From the NCBI RefSeq assembly GCF_000204055.1, contig NW_006768881.1, positions 1-64,000 on the forward strand: a stretch of DNA of 64,000 bases, written 5' to 3'. The position numbers were made by a program, and so were the translations under genes. Source of the DNA: Melampsora larici-populina 98AG31 (lineage: Eukaryota > Basidiomycota > Pucciniomycetes > Pucciniales > Melampsoraceae). Each line of letters starts with the position of its first letter. Within the stretch, counting starts at the first letter, position 1. The notes under the pieces were generated by a model. The model had not been told where the DNA came from, did no database searches, and saw only the letters and a list, made by a program, of their open reading frames with translations. Below, one piece after another: positions 1 to 10,955 of this stretch.

Positions 1-709
1 ACACGATGAACATTGTCCCACACATGAAACATACGTTAATTCACTCTATCGAATGATGAAAAGTTGGAAAAATAAGGAGGCTCTTCAACACCTGACCAAT
101 AGAGCCAGAATAGACTTACAAGAATGGGACCTGTGCCTTGGCTCCTTTAACTCCAGACCCCTTATACCGGAATTGAAAGCCCTAGAGATCAATTGGGCAG
201 GTGATGCATCCTCGTCCTTTGGAATCGGAGTACTGGTAGGTCAACACTGGGCGTGTTTCAAGTTCGTGGAAGGATGGCAACTGCTGAACCTATCGAACGA
301 AAGGCGGTCCATCGCTTGGGCAGAAACGGTGGCAATCCGCCTGGGCCTGCTAGTAGTGAGACAGCTGAGAAAGGTAGCGGGGAAACATTTTGTAGTGTGG
401 ACGGACAACACAACGTCACAATCTACGGTAGACAAAAGGAAGTCAAAAGACATTTGGGTGAACAAAGAGTGGAAAGAAATCCAACGATTACTCACCAAGT
501 TAGAATGTAATGTGAAGGCAAAACGCGTCTCATCTAACGACAATCCGGCAGATGATTTATCCAGAGGGATTTTGGGCGATCTTTCGTGGGCTCACGAAGT
601 CCGAGTGGAGATCCCAAACGACTTATCTGGCTTGATGTGGCAAGTTTCTCTGGAGCCAAAAATTCCAGCCGATCCGTCGAACATCACCGTCCCAGAACAA
701 TCCATCTAA
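1..709 (+). pseudogene. DIRS-type reverse transcriptase/RNase H, C-terminal part (element 1, cut by window edge)
   Basis: This is the tail of a DIRS retrotransposon polyprotein. The RNase H part shows WAGDASSSFGIGV (first Asp), IAWAETVAIRLGL (Glu), VVWTDNTTSQ (Asp) and NPADDLSRG (last Asp), so the four acidic positions are present. The same blocks occur in the full pol at 19939-21858, at clearly lower than full identity, so the two are related but separate families or old copies. The first ~50 bases match the other copy (NIVPxMK) only in frame 3, and the rest is in frame 2, so a frameshift lies near base 50. The downstream recombinase starts 15 bases after the stop, as in a compact DIRS element. 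The RT domain is outside the window. Confidence 0.8.
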
Positions 710-723
710 ATTGACTCTTCACG

Positions 724-1839
724 ATGAAGAAAACCAAGTCCAAACCGGGAAGCGATCCTAAAGATTTGCAAAGGGTACTGAAGCCTTTCTGGGCATTCCG
801 GAAGGACGCACTAGGAGTCAATGAGTCGGAGTCAGATGATGTAAAACGACACTTGTTGCGGGGAGCCTGGAGTAACGGAACCCTGAAGGGCTACAACTCG
901 GGCATCATCAAGCTACACAGGTTCTCCACGGTCAAGGGAGTAGACAAGTCACTCCTTCTCCCCATCTCAGCATCGCTAATGAGGGAGTTTGCGGTGTGGG
1001 CCTCTATCAAAGACAAGAAGTTTGCAATAAAAGATGAATCAGTTAGATTGTCGACACTGAAGGCTTATATAGCGGGGATTAAGGCATGGCACACTTACCA
1101 TGGAGTCGACTACCCTACCAAAGTTGATGACTCCATTTGGCCACTGCTGAAGGCATCAAAAACAATCGAGGCAAAGCTGGCGGAGGCGGATAAGAAGCAT
1201 CCTCCTGTCCTGGTATCCGATCTTGTCATCCTGTTCGACGAGTTGTCAGTCCAGGGCGAGAGAGAGCTGGCCATGCTAACGGTAGCTCTCGTGGCGTTTT
1301 GGGGAACGGCCAGGCTAGGCGAACTGATCACAGACGATTCGAAGAAATCGATGCCGAGATGGGACGATCTGGTCTGGGCAGAGGATAGATCCTACGTGAA
1401 AATTGCTGTCCATAACGCTAAGACAGCTAACCCAGGAGAAACTCAATGGATTTACCTACATCGGACGGATTCTCTGCTGGACCCTGTTTTGATGCTGGAG
1501 TCGTGGTTTGCTTTCAAACCTAGGAAACCCAGAGACAAAATCTTCTCTTACTCAAAGTGCGGACGGAAGTGCCGTCTGGGAAAGGTGGAAACCATAAATC
1601 AGTTCAGGTCGATCTGGAATACAAAACGCTCAAAGAAGAAGCAGCTCCTTCACGGACACTCATTTAGGATTGGCGGTGCATCGCTCCGTTGGAATCCGGG
1701 TGCTGATAAAGACAAACTGAAAAGATGTGGACGTTGGGCATCGGACGCGTATATGGTTTACCTGAGAAAGTTCTCGGCAAAAGACCTAAAGTCAACGGTA
1801 AAATTACTGAAAGATTTGGAATGGGTACAACCCACATAA
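724..1839 (+). CDS. Tyrosine recombinase (integrase) of a DIRS-like retrotransposon
   Basis: Intact 371-residue tyrosine recombinase, which inserts the circular DNA copy of the element by strand exchange. The catalytic set is visible: Arg197 in FWGTARLGEL, His312-x-x-Arg315 in HSFRIGGASLRW, a Trp in GRWAS, and the nucleophile probably Tyr346 in MVYLRKF (aligned with DTYLKNY of the second copy). The N-terminal ~170 residues form the usual helical core-binding (SAM-like) domain. It follows the RNase H frame by 15 bases. It is the only uninterrupted recombinase in the window, so this element may have moved more recently than the one at 17.4-23.1 kb, although its pol is frameshifted at the window edge. 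Confidence 0.87.
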   Translation: MKKTKSKPGSDPKDLQRVLKPFWAFRKDALGVNESESDDVKRHLLRGAWSNGTLKGYNSGIIKLHRFSTVKGVDKSLLLPISASLMREFAVWASIKDKKFAIKDESVRLSTLKAYIAGIKAWHTYHGVDYPTKVDDSIWPLLKASKTIEAKLAEADKKHPPVLVSDLVILFDELSVQGERELAMLTVALVAFWGTARLGELITDDSKKSMPRWDDLVWAEDRSYVKIAVHNAKTANPGETQWIYLHRTDSLLDPVLMLESWFAFKPRKPRDKIFSYSKCGRKCRLGKVETINQFRSIWNTKRSKKKQLLHGHSFRIGGASLRWNPGADKDKLKRCGRWASDAYMVYLRKFSAKDLKSTVKLLKDLEWVQPT

Positions 1840-1842
1840 TTC

Positions 1843-2323
1843 GGATGTCTCAAGCGTTGCCCATGGTTTGAGTTCATTGTCCCTTCTGTCCAGGAGTGAA
1901 CACGTCTGATTGGAGAGGAGTGTGTTCCCAGTGATCAGACCCAATCAAAGATGAGTGCAGCTTCAGCGTACTTGACAAGACAGGGGAAATCTCTTGAAGG
2001 GGATCGACAGATAGTTTGCCACCGCACGCCTCAGTCTCTTCTGGTTGTTTCCGAAAGATTCTGGACCTTTTAATATGTATTGTACAGGTGAACTCAAATG
2101 TTGGTACAGCCTGATTACTGAATTTGAAGTATATGGAAACATTCTTTACTCGCTTTTATGCAGGCGGTGGATACCAAGTAACGGTGTAGGGGTCTCACGG
2201 AGGACCGAGGGATGGGGTCTTCTCTAGGCTCACGGCTCAGTCCCCCGTGAGTATTGGGGAAGAGAAGACCTCAGATCGGGTCTCCTTGTTCTAATGAGAA
2301 CTACAGGTAGAGATTTCGTAATC
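1843..2323. other. 3' flank of DIRS element 1, no gene seen
   Basis: No convincing coding potential. It runs from the recombinase stop to a set of direct repeats and probably belongs to the 3' untranslated and terminal part of the DIRS element. I did not find a matching inverted repeat inside the window. Confidence 0.5.
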
Positions 2324-2659
2324 TGAGAAGATTGGAGATCTAATGTCAGTCTACGCAAGAGACTGATATGATCGAAAAGAAATCACAATACCTGAGAAGA
2401 TTGGAGATCTAATGTCAGTCTACGCAAGAGACTGATATGATCAAAAAGAAATCACAATCTAAGTAAACGAAAGATTGTGAAAACTAATAATGAGTTCGAT
2501 TGCAAATATTTGTAAGAGAACTATTTTAGAAAAGAAAAAGCACAACTAACACCTGAGAAGATTGGAGATCTAATGTCAGTCTACGCAAGAGACTGATATG
2601 ATCAAAAAGAAATCACAATCTAAGTAAACGAAAGATTGTGAAAACTAATAATGAGTTCA
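2324..2659 (+). repeat. Three direct repeats of a ~66-107 bp unit
   Basis: A unit starting CTGAGAAGATTGGAGATCTA occurs at 2324, 2392 and 2553. The first copy is short (~66 bp); the second and third share a longer ~107-bp form ending in AACTAATAATGAGTTC. Copies differ at only a base or two (GATCGAAA versus GATCAAAA). The arrangement 480 bases behind a DIRS recombinase would fit the split direct repeats known from some tyrosine-recombinase retrotransposons, but the matching 5' copy would lie outside the window. Confidence 0.85.
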
Positions 2660-3094
2660 ATGAGAAAAAGAACAACAAAGTAAGAATGGTACTGTTGTAT
2701 CTATATGAATCACTCGAACACATTATGATGTCATGATGTTAGAAAGAACAAGAGAGAAACCTTAAGCGTTATGCACAAACAGAAATACGCGTCCTGCATC
2801 TTAACGAGACGTCATTCCATGACTCTCAATTGTTCTCAACCCGGTTGAGCCGGTCATTTTGGTGGTAGACGTCTACCACCGGGGCATACCCCCACACCAC
2901 CCCCAGTAAGAAAACAACCTTAATCCTAAACAGTTTAAGAGAATATTTTTATTGGAAGTGGTCACAAGGTTACCTCCTTGAGGTCTCCAGATTCCTGTAA
3001 CAACACTATCCTGACAATCTGAGTTGGGTCAGACGGTTAATCACCTCAACCCACTTGCTACACCCCCTCCTAATAGAACCCTACGTATACAGTA
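2660..3094. other. Non-coding, with a 20-bp perfect palindrome at 2861-2880
   Basis: No gene. It contains GGTGGTAGAC immediately followed by its reverse complement GTCTACCACC (2861-2880), then a C-rich stretch. It may be a remnant of a long terminal repeat, but I see no second copy. Confidence 0.5.
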
Positions 3095-3418
3095 GTGGAC
3101 GAGAGAAAACAAGCAACTCCAGCGCCAATTGTTCTTGATGGGGTTGAAGAATTTGAAGTTGAAGAAATCTTAGATTGTAGACGAAGAAGAGGCAATTTAG
3201 AATATTTGCTGATCTGGAAAGGATACGGGCCAGAAGAGGACTCGTGGGAGAAAGAAGATGCTTTAGGTAATGCTCAAGATTTGTTAAATGAATTTAAAAA
3301 TGATTACCCAAAGGCAGAAGAAGGTTACTGCGACAGCGCACGGCGATTTTTTCAGCCGCGCCGCCTTCGCAATCCAATGTTTAATCACTGCGACGACACT
3401 GCGATAGGTTTGTCATGA
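3095..3418 (+). pseudogene. Chromodomain fragment of a Ty3/gypsy chromovirus-type integrase
   Basis: Residues ~15-70 form a chromodomain: FEVEEILDCRRRRG, then YLLIWKGYGPEEDSWE and a C-terminal helix LLNEFKNDYP. Such domains sit at the C-terminus of Ty3-type integrases and tether insertion to histone marks. The preceding PAPIVLDG is typical of that junction. No reverse transcriptase or integrase core precedes it here, so it is an isolated 3' fragment. From about 3328 the sequence turns GC-rich (many GCG, CGC steps) and the protein stops resembling the family, suggesting a small insertion or recombination junction. Confidence 0.8.
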
Positions 3419-4338
3419 CACTGCGGTGAATTGCCGCGCTATCGTTGTGAAGGTGGTGCGGCGGCACGCTTCGCGGCGTTTGCATGTTGTTGATAAAGCT
3501 GTCTCTTTAACAATGCGTAGAAACTAGACTATTACGATTGACTTGTAAACCTGAGACAGGAGTACCCTTGTACCTACCTCAGAAGGCCCTGATTGGAACA
3601 GACCTTTCAGCGAGTACCAGGCAGCGGTAGCCATTCCGCACCTAAGACAACATGGAGTCGCCAGCTCCTGTTATAAAGGCTTGAATTTACCTCAGTAAAC
3701 TTACTGTAACAAAGCCAACAAGAAGCATCAAGTACGCAAGTATTCAGCTATGATTCTCTTAAAGCCACCTGTTTTAAGTCTCAGGCTGACATAGTAACAG
3801 ACAATAGGCAGGCCCACCCGCTGTCTCAGAGTTGATCACCCTGACCCCAATTTTCTCGTACCTGTTCATGTTTACATAACATGAGCAGGTATCATACAAG
3901 TTAAACCTGGAAGGGGTTCGCTTACAAAACTCACAAAAATACACCATTAGCGTGATTTTTGAGTTTTGTACATAGGCAGAAATCCACCAATGTGAATCAA
4001 TTTTCATCCACTGTCATTTTTGAATGCAACCATATACCCTCATATACCCGCCACGTCAATCCTTACCTCAGAAATTCTCCCAAAACAATGACCACTGTCA
4101 ATCATTAACGGACATCATGGACTCTTCACAGCACATGGATTCCCGGAAAATCAAGCATCACAATTCTCCTGAAGTATCAAGACTTTTTACCACACTGCAC
4201 AGTTTTCACAAATCACATGGCCCATTAACCTTGCTGCTGTGGAACTGCTCGACGGCTGCTTCAAACTACGCCGGTTTGGGAAATCTAGGTACCATCATCA
4301 ATTATTTTGATTTGATTTCATATTTAGAATAATTATTG
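3419..4338. other. Intergenic; GC-rich patch to ~3480, then no recognisable gene
   Basis: The patch 3328-3480 is rich in CGGCG/CGCCG words, unlike its AT-rich surroundings. The rest, 3481-4338, has only short unsupported frames. Confidence 0.45.
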
Positions 4339-4800
4339 AGGTGTGACAAGTTGATACTTATCCTTCCTTTTCATCTGTTTGTTTTGTAGACAACTGCATT
4401 CGGAGCTCAAGAATCATTAATCATTCAGAAAGGTTACCTCATGAAGGACTTTTATTGATACATTTGACTCAACCTATCCTCATTAGTGATGCCAACAACA
4501 CAAGTGAACCTCATTAAAAAACACGTTCAAGTGGTAATGCAACTCCACCAGATCTTGATATCATTGCATGACTTCGAGAGCAAGTGCGGCTATCAGTTAA
4601 GTATTACTTTTGATATCATCATTTCTTGACCATAGATCTAACAATAAGTTTAAGTTTTTTGGAAATAGTTGGCCAAATTAGACCTCATCTCCTTCCATCT
4701 ACTACTTCATAATCAAGTTCACCTCAGTTTGCATCATCTTCAACTTCTTCAATTCAGTCAACTTTAGATCAAGAAAATTTAAATCCTATTCCACTTCAAA
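4339..4800 (+). repeat. Diverged direct repeat, copy 1 (partner at 5507-5960)
   Basis: Shares ordered blocks with 5507-5960: GTGTGACAAGTTGA, TTTGTTTTGTAGAC, CTCAAGAATCAT, CTCAACCTATCCTCAT, CTTGATATCAT, TATCAGTTAAGTAT, GATCTAACAAT, CATCTACTACT and TCAAGTTCACCTCA. The copies are roughly two-thirds identical with small gaps. They lie on either side of the fibrillarin pseudogene. Confidence 0.75.
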
Positions 4801-4875
4801 TCAAATTCAAGAAAATCGATTCAAACCAAAGTTTCAATCGCAATCAATGATCCAAGACAAACTGTAAACTTGACT

Positions 4876-5420
4876 TGAAAAGATTGGATATCGAGTATGG
4901 AATCCTTTCCGATTGAAATTAGCAGCTGGTGGTTCAGGTGGTTTAGATGATATTTACATTGCTCCTGGAAGGAAATCTCTTTATCTTGGTGCAACAAGTG
5001 GAACGAGTGTTAGTCATGTGGCTGATGTAGTAGGTCCTACTGGTACAGTCTATGCTGTCGTGTTTTCTCATTGAAGTGGAAGCGATTTGATTAATAACAT
5101 GGCTAAGAAACGAACAAACCTCATCTGTCAGTACTCCACTTTACACTTCTCATTTCATATATTGGAACGATCAGAAAATAATTGTTACAGATATTTTTAT
5201 CTGTTTTGTACGATTAGCTATTGTTGAAGATGCATGACACAAGTGCAGGATGCTCGGAGGAATGGTAGATGTCATCTTTGCCTATGTAGCACAATCAAAT
5301 CAAGCAGGAATCCTCTATTCGAACGCTCATCATTTGCTCAAACATGGTGGTAGCATTCTAATATTGATCAAAGCAAATTGTATCAACTCAAGTGCTCCGG
5401 CCAAAGTTTCACTCTTTCAG
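4876..5420 (+). pseudogene. NOP1: Fibrillarin (NOP1) pseudogene fragment
   Basis: Fibrillarin is the methyltransferase of box C/D snoRNPs. The fragment reads in two blocks separated by a retained intron of about 85 bp (donor GTCAGT near 5127, acceptor TAG near 5216). Block 1 has [39 protein letters not shown] and GTVYAV; block 2 has [26 protein letters not shown] and LILIKANCI. These follow the fibrillarin order with the SAM-binding GxxxGT region. Two in-frame TGA codons (5072 and 5235) fall exactly where the family has Arg (SHR and EDAR-H). The N-terminal GAR region and C-terminal part are missing. Intron retention argues for DNA-level duplication rather than retroposition. Confidence 0.9.
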
Positions 5421-5506
5421 GTGAGGTTCAATCTATATACTAACCAAAGTCCTTTGCCCCGGTTCCTATCCCCGAGCCGTAATTATCTTATCCCTGACAT
5501 TCAAGT

Positions 5507-5960
5507 GTGACAAGTTGAAAAAAATTATGCTCCATTTCCATCGGTTTGTTTTGTAGACTCTATCCACAGCTCAAGAATCATGAATTATCTAGATAAATTA
5601 CATCGAGGAATTCTATCTATAAATAAAACTCAACCTATCCTCATCAGCAACCAACACCGACGAAGACAAAACTTGTCAAAAATCAAAACATTCAATTGGC
5701 GATGCAACCCATCAGCAGGACCATCTTGATATCATGGTATAACTAAAAAAGCCTATCAGTTAAGTATAGTATAACTTCTGATGATATCATCATTTTTGAC
5801 AACAGATCTAACAATGAATCTTAGTTTTCTGAAAATAGTTATTTGAATTAAACCTGATTTCACCCCATCTACTACTATATCATCAAGTTCACCTCAATCA
5901 CCATCCTTCATCTTCTTCAATTAACTCGACTTTGCACCAAGAAAAACTTAGAATCATACA
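5507..5960 (+). repeat. Diverged direct repeat, copy 2 (partner at 4339-4800)
   Basis: Same block order as copy 1, starting GTGTGACAAGTTGA and ending near TTCAATTAACTCGACTTTG. It directly follows the fibrillarin fragment, so the pseudogene is sandwiched between two old copies. Confidence 0.75.
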
Positions 5961-6137
5961 AAATTTAATTTGAATGAAATTCAAGAATATCAATTTCAAC
6001 CTAAGCGTCCATTCCAATTAGTAATTCAACACCATACGTAAATTTGATTTCAAATGAACAAACTCTCAAAATCATGGATTCAAAACACAAAAGACAAAAT
6101 CTTATTCATAAAAAGATGACACGATATCTGGTCATCA

Positions 6138-6460
6138 CATTTCACAGTTCCATGTGGACGTATGGAACCAGAGGATGAAGTTTTGCAATTTTGCGCATTC
6201 CGAAAACCATTTGAGGAAGTTGGACTTGATTTAGCAAAAAAGATTTTATATCAATCAGTCAATTAGATAATAGATAAATCACCGCTTCATGGGTAAAAGA
6301 TTATCAATAATTTTATTTGGGTACATTTATCTCTATTCAAAGACAATTGAAGATGATCTAGAATTCAAATTAGAAACTGGATCCGATGAAGTAGCTACTG
6401 CTTTTTGGATCCCAATCAATCCACTCCAACTACACCATCATATTTCAGATCACCTCCAAT
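6138..6460 (+). pseudogene. Nudix hydrolase pseudogene (CoA-diphosphatase type)
   Basis: A decayed Nudix box is readable at 6147-6245: VPCGRMEPEDEV followed by AFRKPFEEVGLDL. The family pattern has GG before R and RE before the xxEE. Here the first Gly is Cys and the catalytic Glu after Arg is Lys, so activity would be lost. Next comes QLDNR-stop-IT (family QLDDREIT), then after a frame change GKRLSIILFGYIYL and DEVATAFWIPINPL, the conserved C-terminal strand and helix of the peroxisomal/mitochondrial CoA-pyrophosphatase group. The order is right but needs at least one stop and one frameshift to be bridged. The N-terminus is not visible. Confidence 0.8.
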
Positions 6461-8168
6461 CCCTCGCCACATCCAAATCAACCCAAAATAAAAGTAACAG
6501 TATAATGGATAAAGTTTACCAAACTGATTGAGACATTTGGCTCTGGTTGAGATGGAAAATACTGAACGGTGGCAATGAGTGCATTTGTAAACTGATTGTA
6601 AAGTATGATTTAGATATTTAATCAGTTTCCGGCCATATTATAAGTTTGATGCAATTGATTAACTCACCTAAACTTCTTTTTCTTTGGCTTGATTGATTGA
6701 AGATTGAATTTGACTTGATGGATCAAGTTGATTATCAGAAGGTCTCCAAATGAGATGATGAGTAATGAGATGTAATGAACCAATTGATTGAACAAATGAT
6801 TTGTGATTTCAAGTTGATGGATTGTTTTGATGACATGACTTTTTTAATCTGACTGATTCTACCTTCAACGTTGTTGTAATGTATCTTATGGAAGTGTTTC
6901 ATCACAACTTCATGTGAGAAGATAAGTAGAGTAAATTTGAAATATGTAGCAAAAAGGTGATTCATCAGATCATAGGTAAATTTTAAATACTCATACTCAC
7001 TTTGCCAATCTTGATTTCGCCATTTACTTCTAATCTCCAAAATTCTAATCTTCCTTCTTTAGATCCAAAGGTGTTACCAGAAGAGACTGATTCAATCACA
7101 ATTTCAATTTGTCATGAGGTTAACAATATCCAGTTGAATCAAAAACAAAAAAGTGCAGCTGCTATGAGTGAATACAAAGATGAACACTCAATAAAGTTCA
7201 TTTTGATCATACCTGTTTATCCGGAATCTATCTCAAAGCTTGGTATGGTACATATAATTGACTTCATCAACATCCTGCATGAAGTGCCTGGAAAAGTGGT
7301 TTAAAATCACAAAATCAAAGCTTGGACTCTGAGATGATTGCACATGAAACTGGGTTACCAACTAGAAATAGATTTTTCTAGGTAAGCAGTTACTTGACTT
7401 TAAACAATCTTTTGTAATCAAATGGGAAATGATCTGAAATGATTTAATGTCTGATTTATCGCTGAGTATATTTTTTCCCCGCTCTGAATTCAGATTTGTG
7501 ACCAGTACTTTGAAAGCACAAGTTAGACATTGATACCTATCAAGTTACTCAACACTTTCCTGAATCAGATCCCAAAGAAAAACCAATGAAATCAAAGTTT
7601 TTTTTGGTCAAGAGCAGTATGTAAAGTTGACATTTATAATGTTTCTTATGGGACTTTGATTAGACCGTTTTAAATCAATCAATTCATCTGTATCACCATT
7701 GAACAGTAGTTTTTCAGTGCTCTGAACACCCTTTGTTGCTTAACAAATTGGGGTTCCACAAGAGGGTAAGTGCAATCCCATAAACCAAATCATAGCTAAT
7801 CAACCACATGACTGAATAAATTCAAATGAACCCACATCATCAATCATGTTATATTGATCAATTTCAACTTTTGCAAATCAAGCTGTGCAATCAACACCAT
7901 CAGAAGGTAAATGCACAGCTGATGTGATACATAGTTGATAGTTCATAGGTGTGATTGTCATTTAAGCACCTTGCGCTGCACAAAGACAATGATGTTGTGG
8001 AACTCAAGTACTGTGATGTTTTAATTCTGGTGGTAGCATAATCACTGTCAGTTAGATTCTGCTGCTTCTTTTGTTGTTGTTGTCCAATCAATGAACAGGA
8101 TACCAATGATTGATGTTGAATATATCAATATAATTTTCATTGGAATGAATCTATTTTTCTTTCTCTTG
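6461..8168. other. AT-rich stretch, no recognisable gene
   Basis: Only short frames without family resemblance. The density of splice-like signals and of short low-quality frames suggests more decayed gene sequence, but I cannot name it. Confidence 0.4.
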
Positions 8169-8177
8169 AATGTCAAG

Positions 8178-8677
8178 TCATGTGGTGGGCACAGGTGTTG
8201 GATTTAGGGCGGGCCCAGGCACGGCTCTTGGACTTTCCAAAGGCACACCTATAGTGGGGGCGCTGAGGCGTGCCTCTGAGGTGTCAAAATCTACCCACAA
8301 AGCAAAAAAAAGGTAAAAAAGGCTCAACAACATCAGAAAGGGCTTCTTTTGTATTTCATAATAGTACCACTGTACATTTCATCAACGGTAATCAAAGTTA
8401 AACATCAAGAATCTCATCCTCATCCCAATCCATGTTCTCAGAAAAATCATCCAAAAGCATAGTAGCTGACTGTGGCTTTGAGATTGGGGATGTGTTGTAA
8501 AGTTGAGCACTGTGAGGTGTGATTTGAAAAATTTATTGATACTAAAAAAAATCTCACCCATAATCACACAGTAACTGGGTGGAATAGGCCTAAACCTAAC
8601 ATGGGCATGCGAACCGGAAAACCGACCCCAAAAGGCCTGCCCCGGGGGCAGGCCAATTGCACCCCGCCCACCACGTG
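8178..8677. mobile_element. 500-bp MITE with terminal inverted repeats and 9-bp target duplication
   Basis: Left end TCATGTGGTGGGC and right end GCCCACCACGTG are inverted (CAYGTGGTGGGC). They are flanked on both sides by AATGTCAAG (8169-8177 and 8678-8686), a 9-bp target duplication. The interior has GC-rich palindromic words at both ends (GGGCGGGCCC, GCCCCGGGGGC) and no ORF. A 9-bp duplication is typical of Mutator-like elements, so this is best called a MULE-type MITE. The intact duplication suggests fairly recent insertion. Confidence 0.8.
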
Positions 8678-8686
8678 AATGTCAAG

Positions 8687-10534
8687 CATTTGATCCATAA
8701 TATCATAGTTCAATTGATCATTTGATTGACTCCCAACTACACAAAACTTACCAGTGATTCAAATTCAAACAATCATTATAGAAGATGAAGATCCAAACAG
8801 CAAAGAACAGTCTCAGATAGTCCAACTTTGAAGTGCAATCATTGGACATTGTGAATATCACATGTGTAAATTACTATGGCTTTATCTAGGCTTTGAGGAA
8901 CTTTGGCACCCAGCCTCCACATAGGTTCAAGCAAGAGCATCAAATTGTGATAGACCTGACTGTCTTCTGACTCCAAAAAATAACCTTTCAAATCAGCTGA
9001 TCAGGTTTTCCATAATTGATGATCACTCATTTTGAACATCTTTTTCTTCTTCTTGACACTCATGTTAAACAACCACATAAGATACAACAGTGATAAACCT
9101 TGATATGAGAGTTTTTCTTTGGATTTTTTGCTTCAAAGCTTTTGAACCAAATCAAAAGATGTTACATTGAATGTGATAATAATGTGGTGAGGAGTTAGTA
9201 TAAGGAAAAAGACTTACAGGTTCTTTTTGATAAGGACAAAGAATTTGTTTGACAAACATTACTAGGCTTATATACGAATAAGACACCGGAAAAGCAGACA
9301 CACTCAAAAAGAAAAAGAAAAATGAAACTCAAATCACACACAACTTATTCCCAAAAGGGAAACATTAACACCCTTTTCCACATTTTCATAACACTCACAT
9401 TAACTATCTCATTTCAAACATGAGATGTGACATGTGAAAGGTAATTATGGGGCTTATAATGAGATGTTGTGGGATCTCCCAAACGGTCAAGTGTGGTTCT
9501 AAATGGGATTCAAGCCTTACATAGAGGCATGATATCCTCTTTGTTTCCCTAAACCACTTTCCTTTATATAATATGTAGGTAGATACTCACCTTCAACTTT
9601 TAGATCCTCTCACAAGCTTTGCACCAATCTAATGAAGAACATGTTGCTTAGGACACAAATTCCACACCTCAGAAACCTGAATGATCCCAATCAGATATTT
9701 GTATAATAAAATCAAAGACTTCAGATTTGAAATCACAACAATTCTCTCGGTTGATTCACTTCATAATTTGATCCAGTCAAGAGTTTTCAAAAAACAATGA
9801 AAATCATTGGTAAACTTGAGCATGAGTGATTTTGATCACTGGTGCTTTGAAGTCCAGATTTATTGGTGGATACTTTCAGTTCTTTCTACTTCTGTTAATG
9901 AATTTCCAGGTTTGAACACATCAGGATTAGCATTTGTTTTCTTGACTGGTTTGAGTCAGTAAATCATCTATCACTCTCTATTCCATTCTTGAGCTGATTT
10001 ATTGTCCTTTTGGTCAAGAATACAAAGGATAAAAGACCACTTCTCGAAGTCAAATCATAAACAGAGACATATCATCATCAAAGGAGGTATAAATGATAGC
10101 TCCTTGGGCACCCTTTCATCAATAGAAGAATTTGGATTCACAACTGGACAAACAATCCCACCAACCATGACTACAAAATTTCATGGGATATTCAGCTGTA
10201 AATTCTGTGAGCAATATATTGAATCAGGAGGCATCTCTCAATACCATTAAAGATATTGTCACTCAATTCTCAAAGGCAGTAACACTATTCTATGGTACTT
10301 TATAGCACTTGATGAAATGATTTGTTTCCTAAGGTCAATCTATGGATTAATATTGGTTGTACAATCACATATCCAAAAATTTGTCTCTAGGTCCTTGTGA
10401 CGTTTGTTGCAGCAAGTTTGATTTATTCTTACAAGATTCAGTCTATAATGATTGAGCAAGTGCCATTTTGCCAAGTGATCAAGTCACAATTTTGTCTCTT
10501 TCAGATCAAATATGTTGAGTTTGGTTGAACAACA
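8687..10534. other. AT-rich stretch, no recognisable gene
   Basis: No frame longer than about 80 codons and no family match that I can support. If the element ending at 10559 is a Helitron, part of this stretch would be its body. Confidence 0.4.
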
Positions 10535-10559
10535 GCGGCGCCCGCCGCTTAAATGCTAG
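10535..10559 (+). mobile_element. Helitron-like 3' terminus, copy 1
   Basis: The hairpin GCGGCGCCCGCCGC (10535-10548) is followed 7 bases later by CTAG (10556-10559) and then T. A short GC hairpin just upstream of a CTRR terminus abutting T is the classic Helitron 3' end. The same hairpin plus CTAG occurs four more times in the window, on both strands. Confidence 0.6.
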
Positions 10560-10624
10560 TGATGTTCTAAATGTCTAGGCCAATTGTGGCTGTTGTAATA
10601 ATAAATAACATTCATCATAGTATA

Positions 10625-10955
10625 TCATTCAAGTTAAAGGCAGACCGTGTTCGGCGGCAAAACTCCAAAAACTCCCAATCCCTATTCCAAATTTCGAGGT
10701 TTACACGTACCAACCATTTAATCTCTTTCTTACGCGCCTCAAGCCTCCTCCCACTTCATTTGTGATTCCTCACGAATGGCTCCCCAAGCTATTGACCTCA
10801 CTGTGTCTCTTCCCAATTGCTTGTCTGCCTGAACACCACCCTTCAAGCATACAGCACCGGGCTTGGCTCTCAACAAATCACACGTCTTCCGTCTTCTTGG
10901 TTATGACAGTTCTCAACTCAATCGTTGATTTGCAACTCACCCGTCCGCCCAAAAT
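10625..10955 (+). repeat. Dispersed repeat A, copy 1
   Basis: Collinear with 35563-35890. Shared blocks include CAAGTTAAAGG, AGACCGTGTTC, GCGGCAAAACTCC, ACTCCCAATCCCTATTCC, CTGCTTGAACACCAC (here CTGCCTGAACACCAC), CTTCTTGG/CTATGAC and CTCACCCGT. Both copies lie just downstream of a Helitron-like 3' end. No coding frame is conserved between the copies. Confidence 0.75.

Noticed and set aside
2324..2659. Triple repeat as a satellite array
   Set aside because: Only three unequal copies with a non-repeated spacer; better explained as retrotransposon terminal repeats.
4876..5420. Fibrillarin copy as a working gene
   Set aside because: Two stops at conserved Arg positions, a changed FADVAQ motif and missing ends rule it out.
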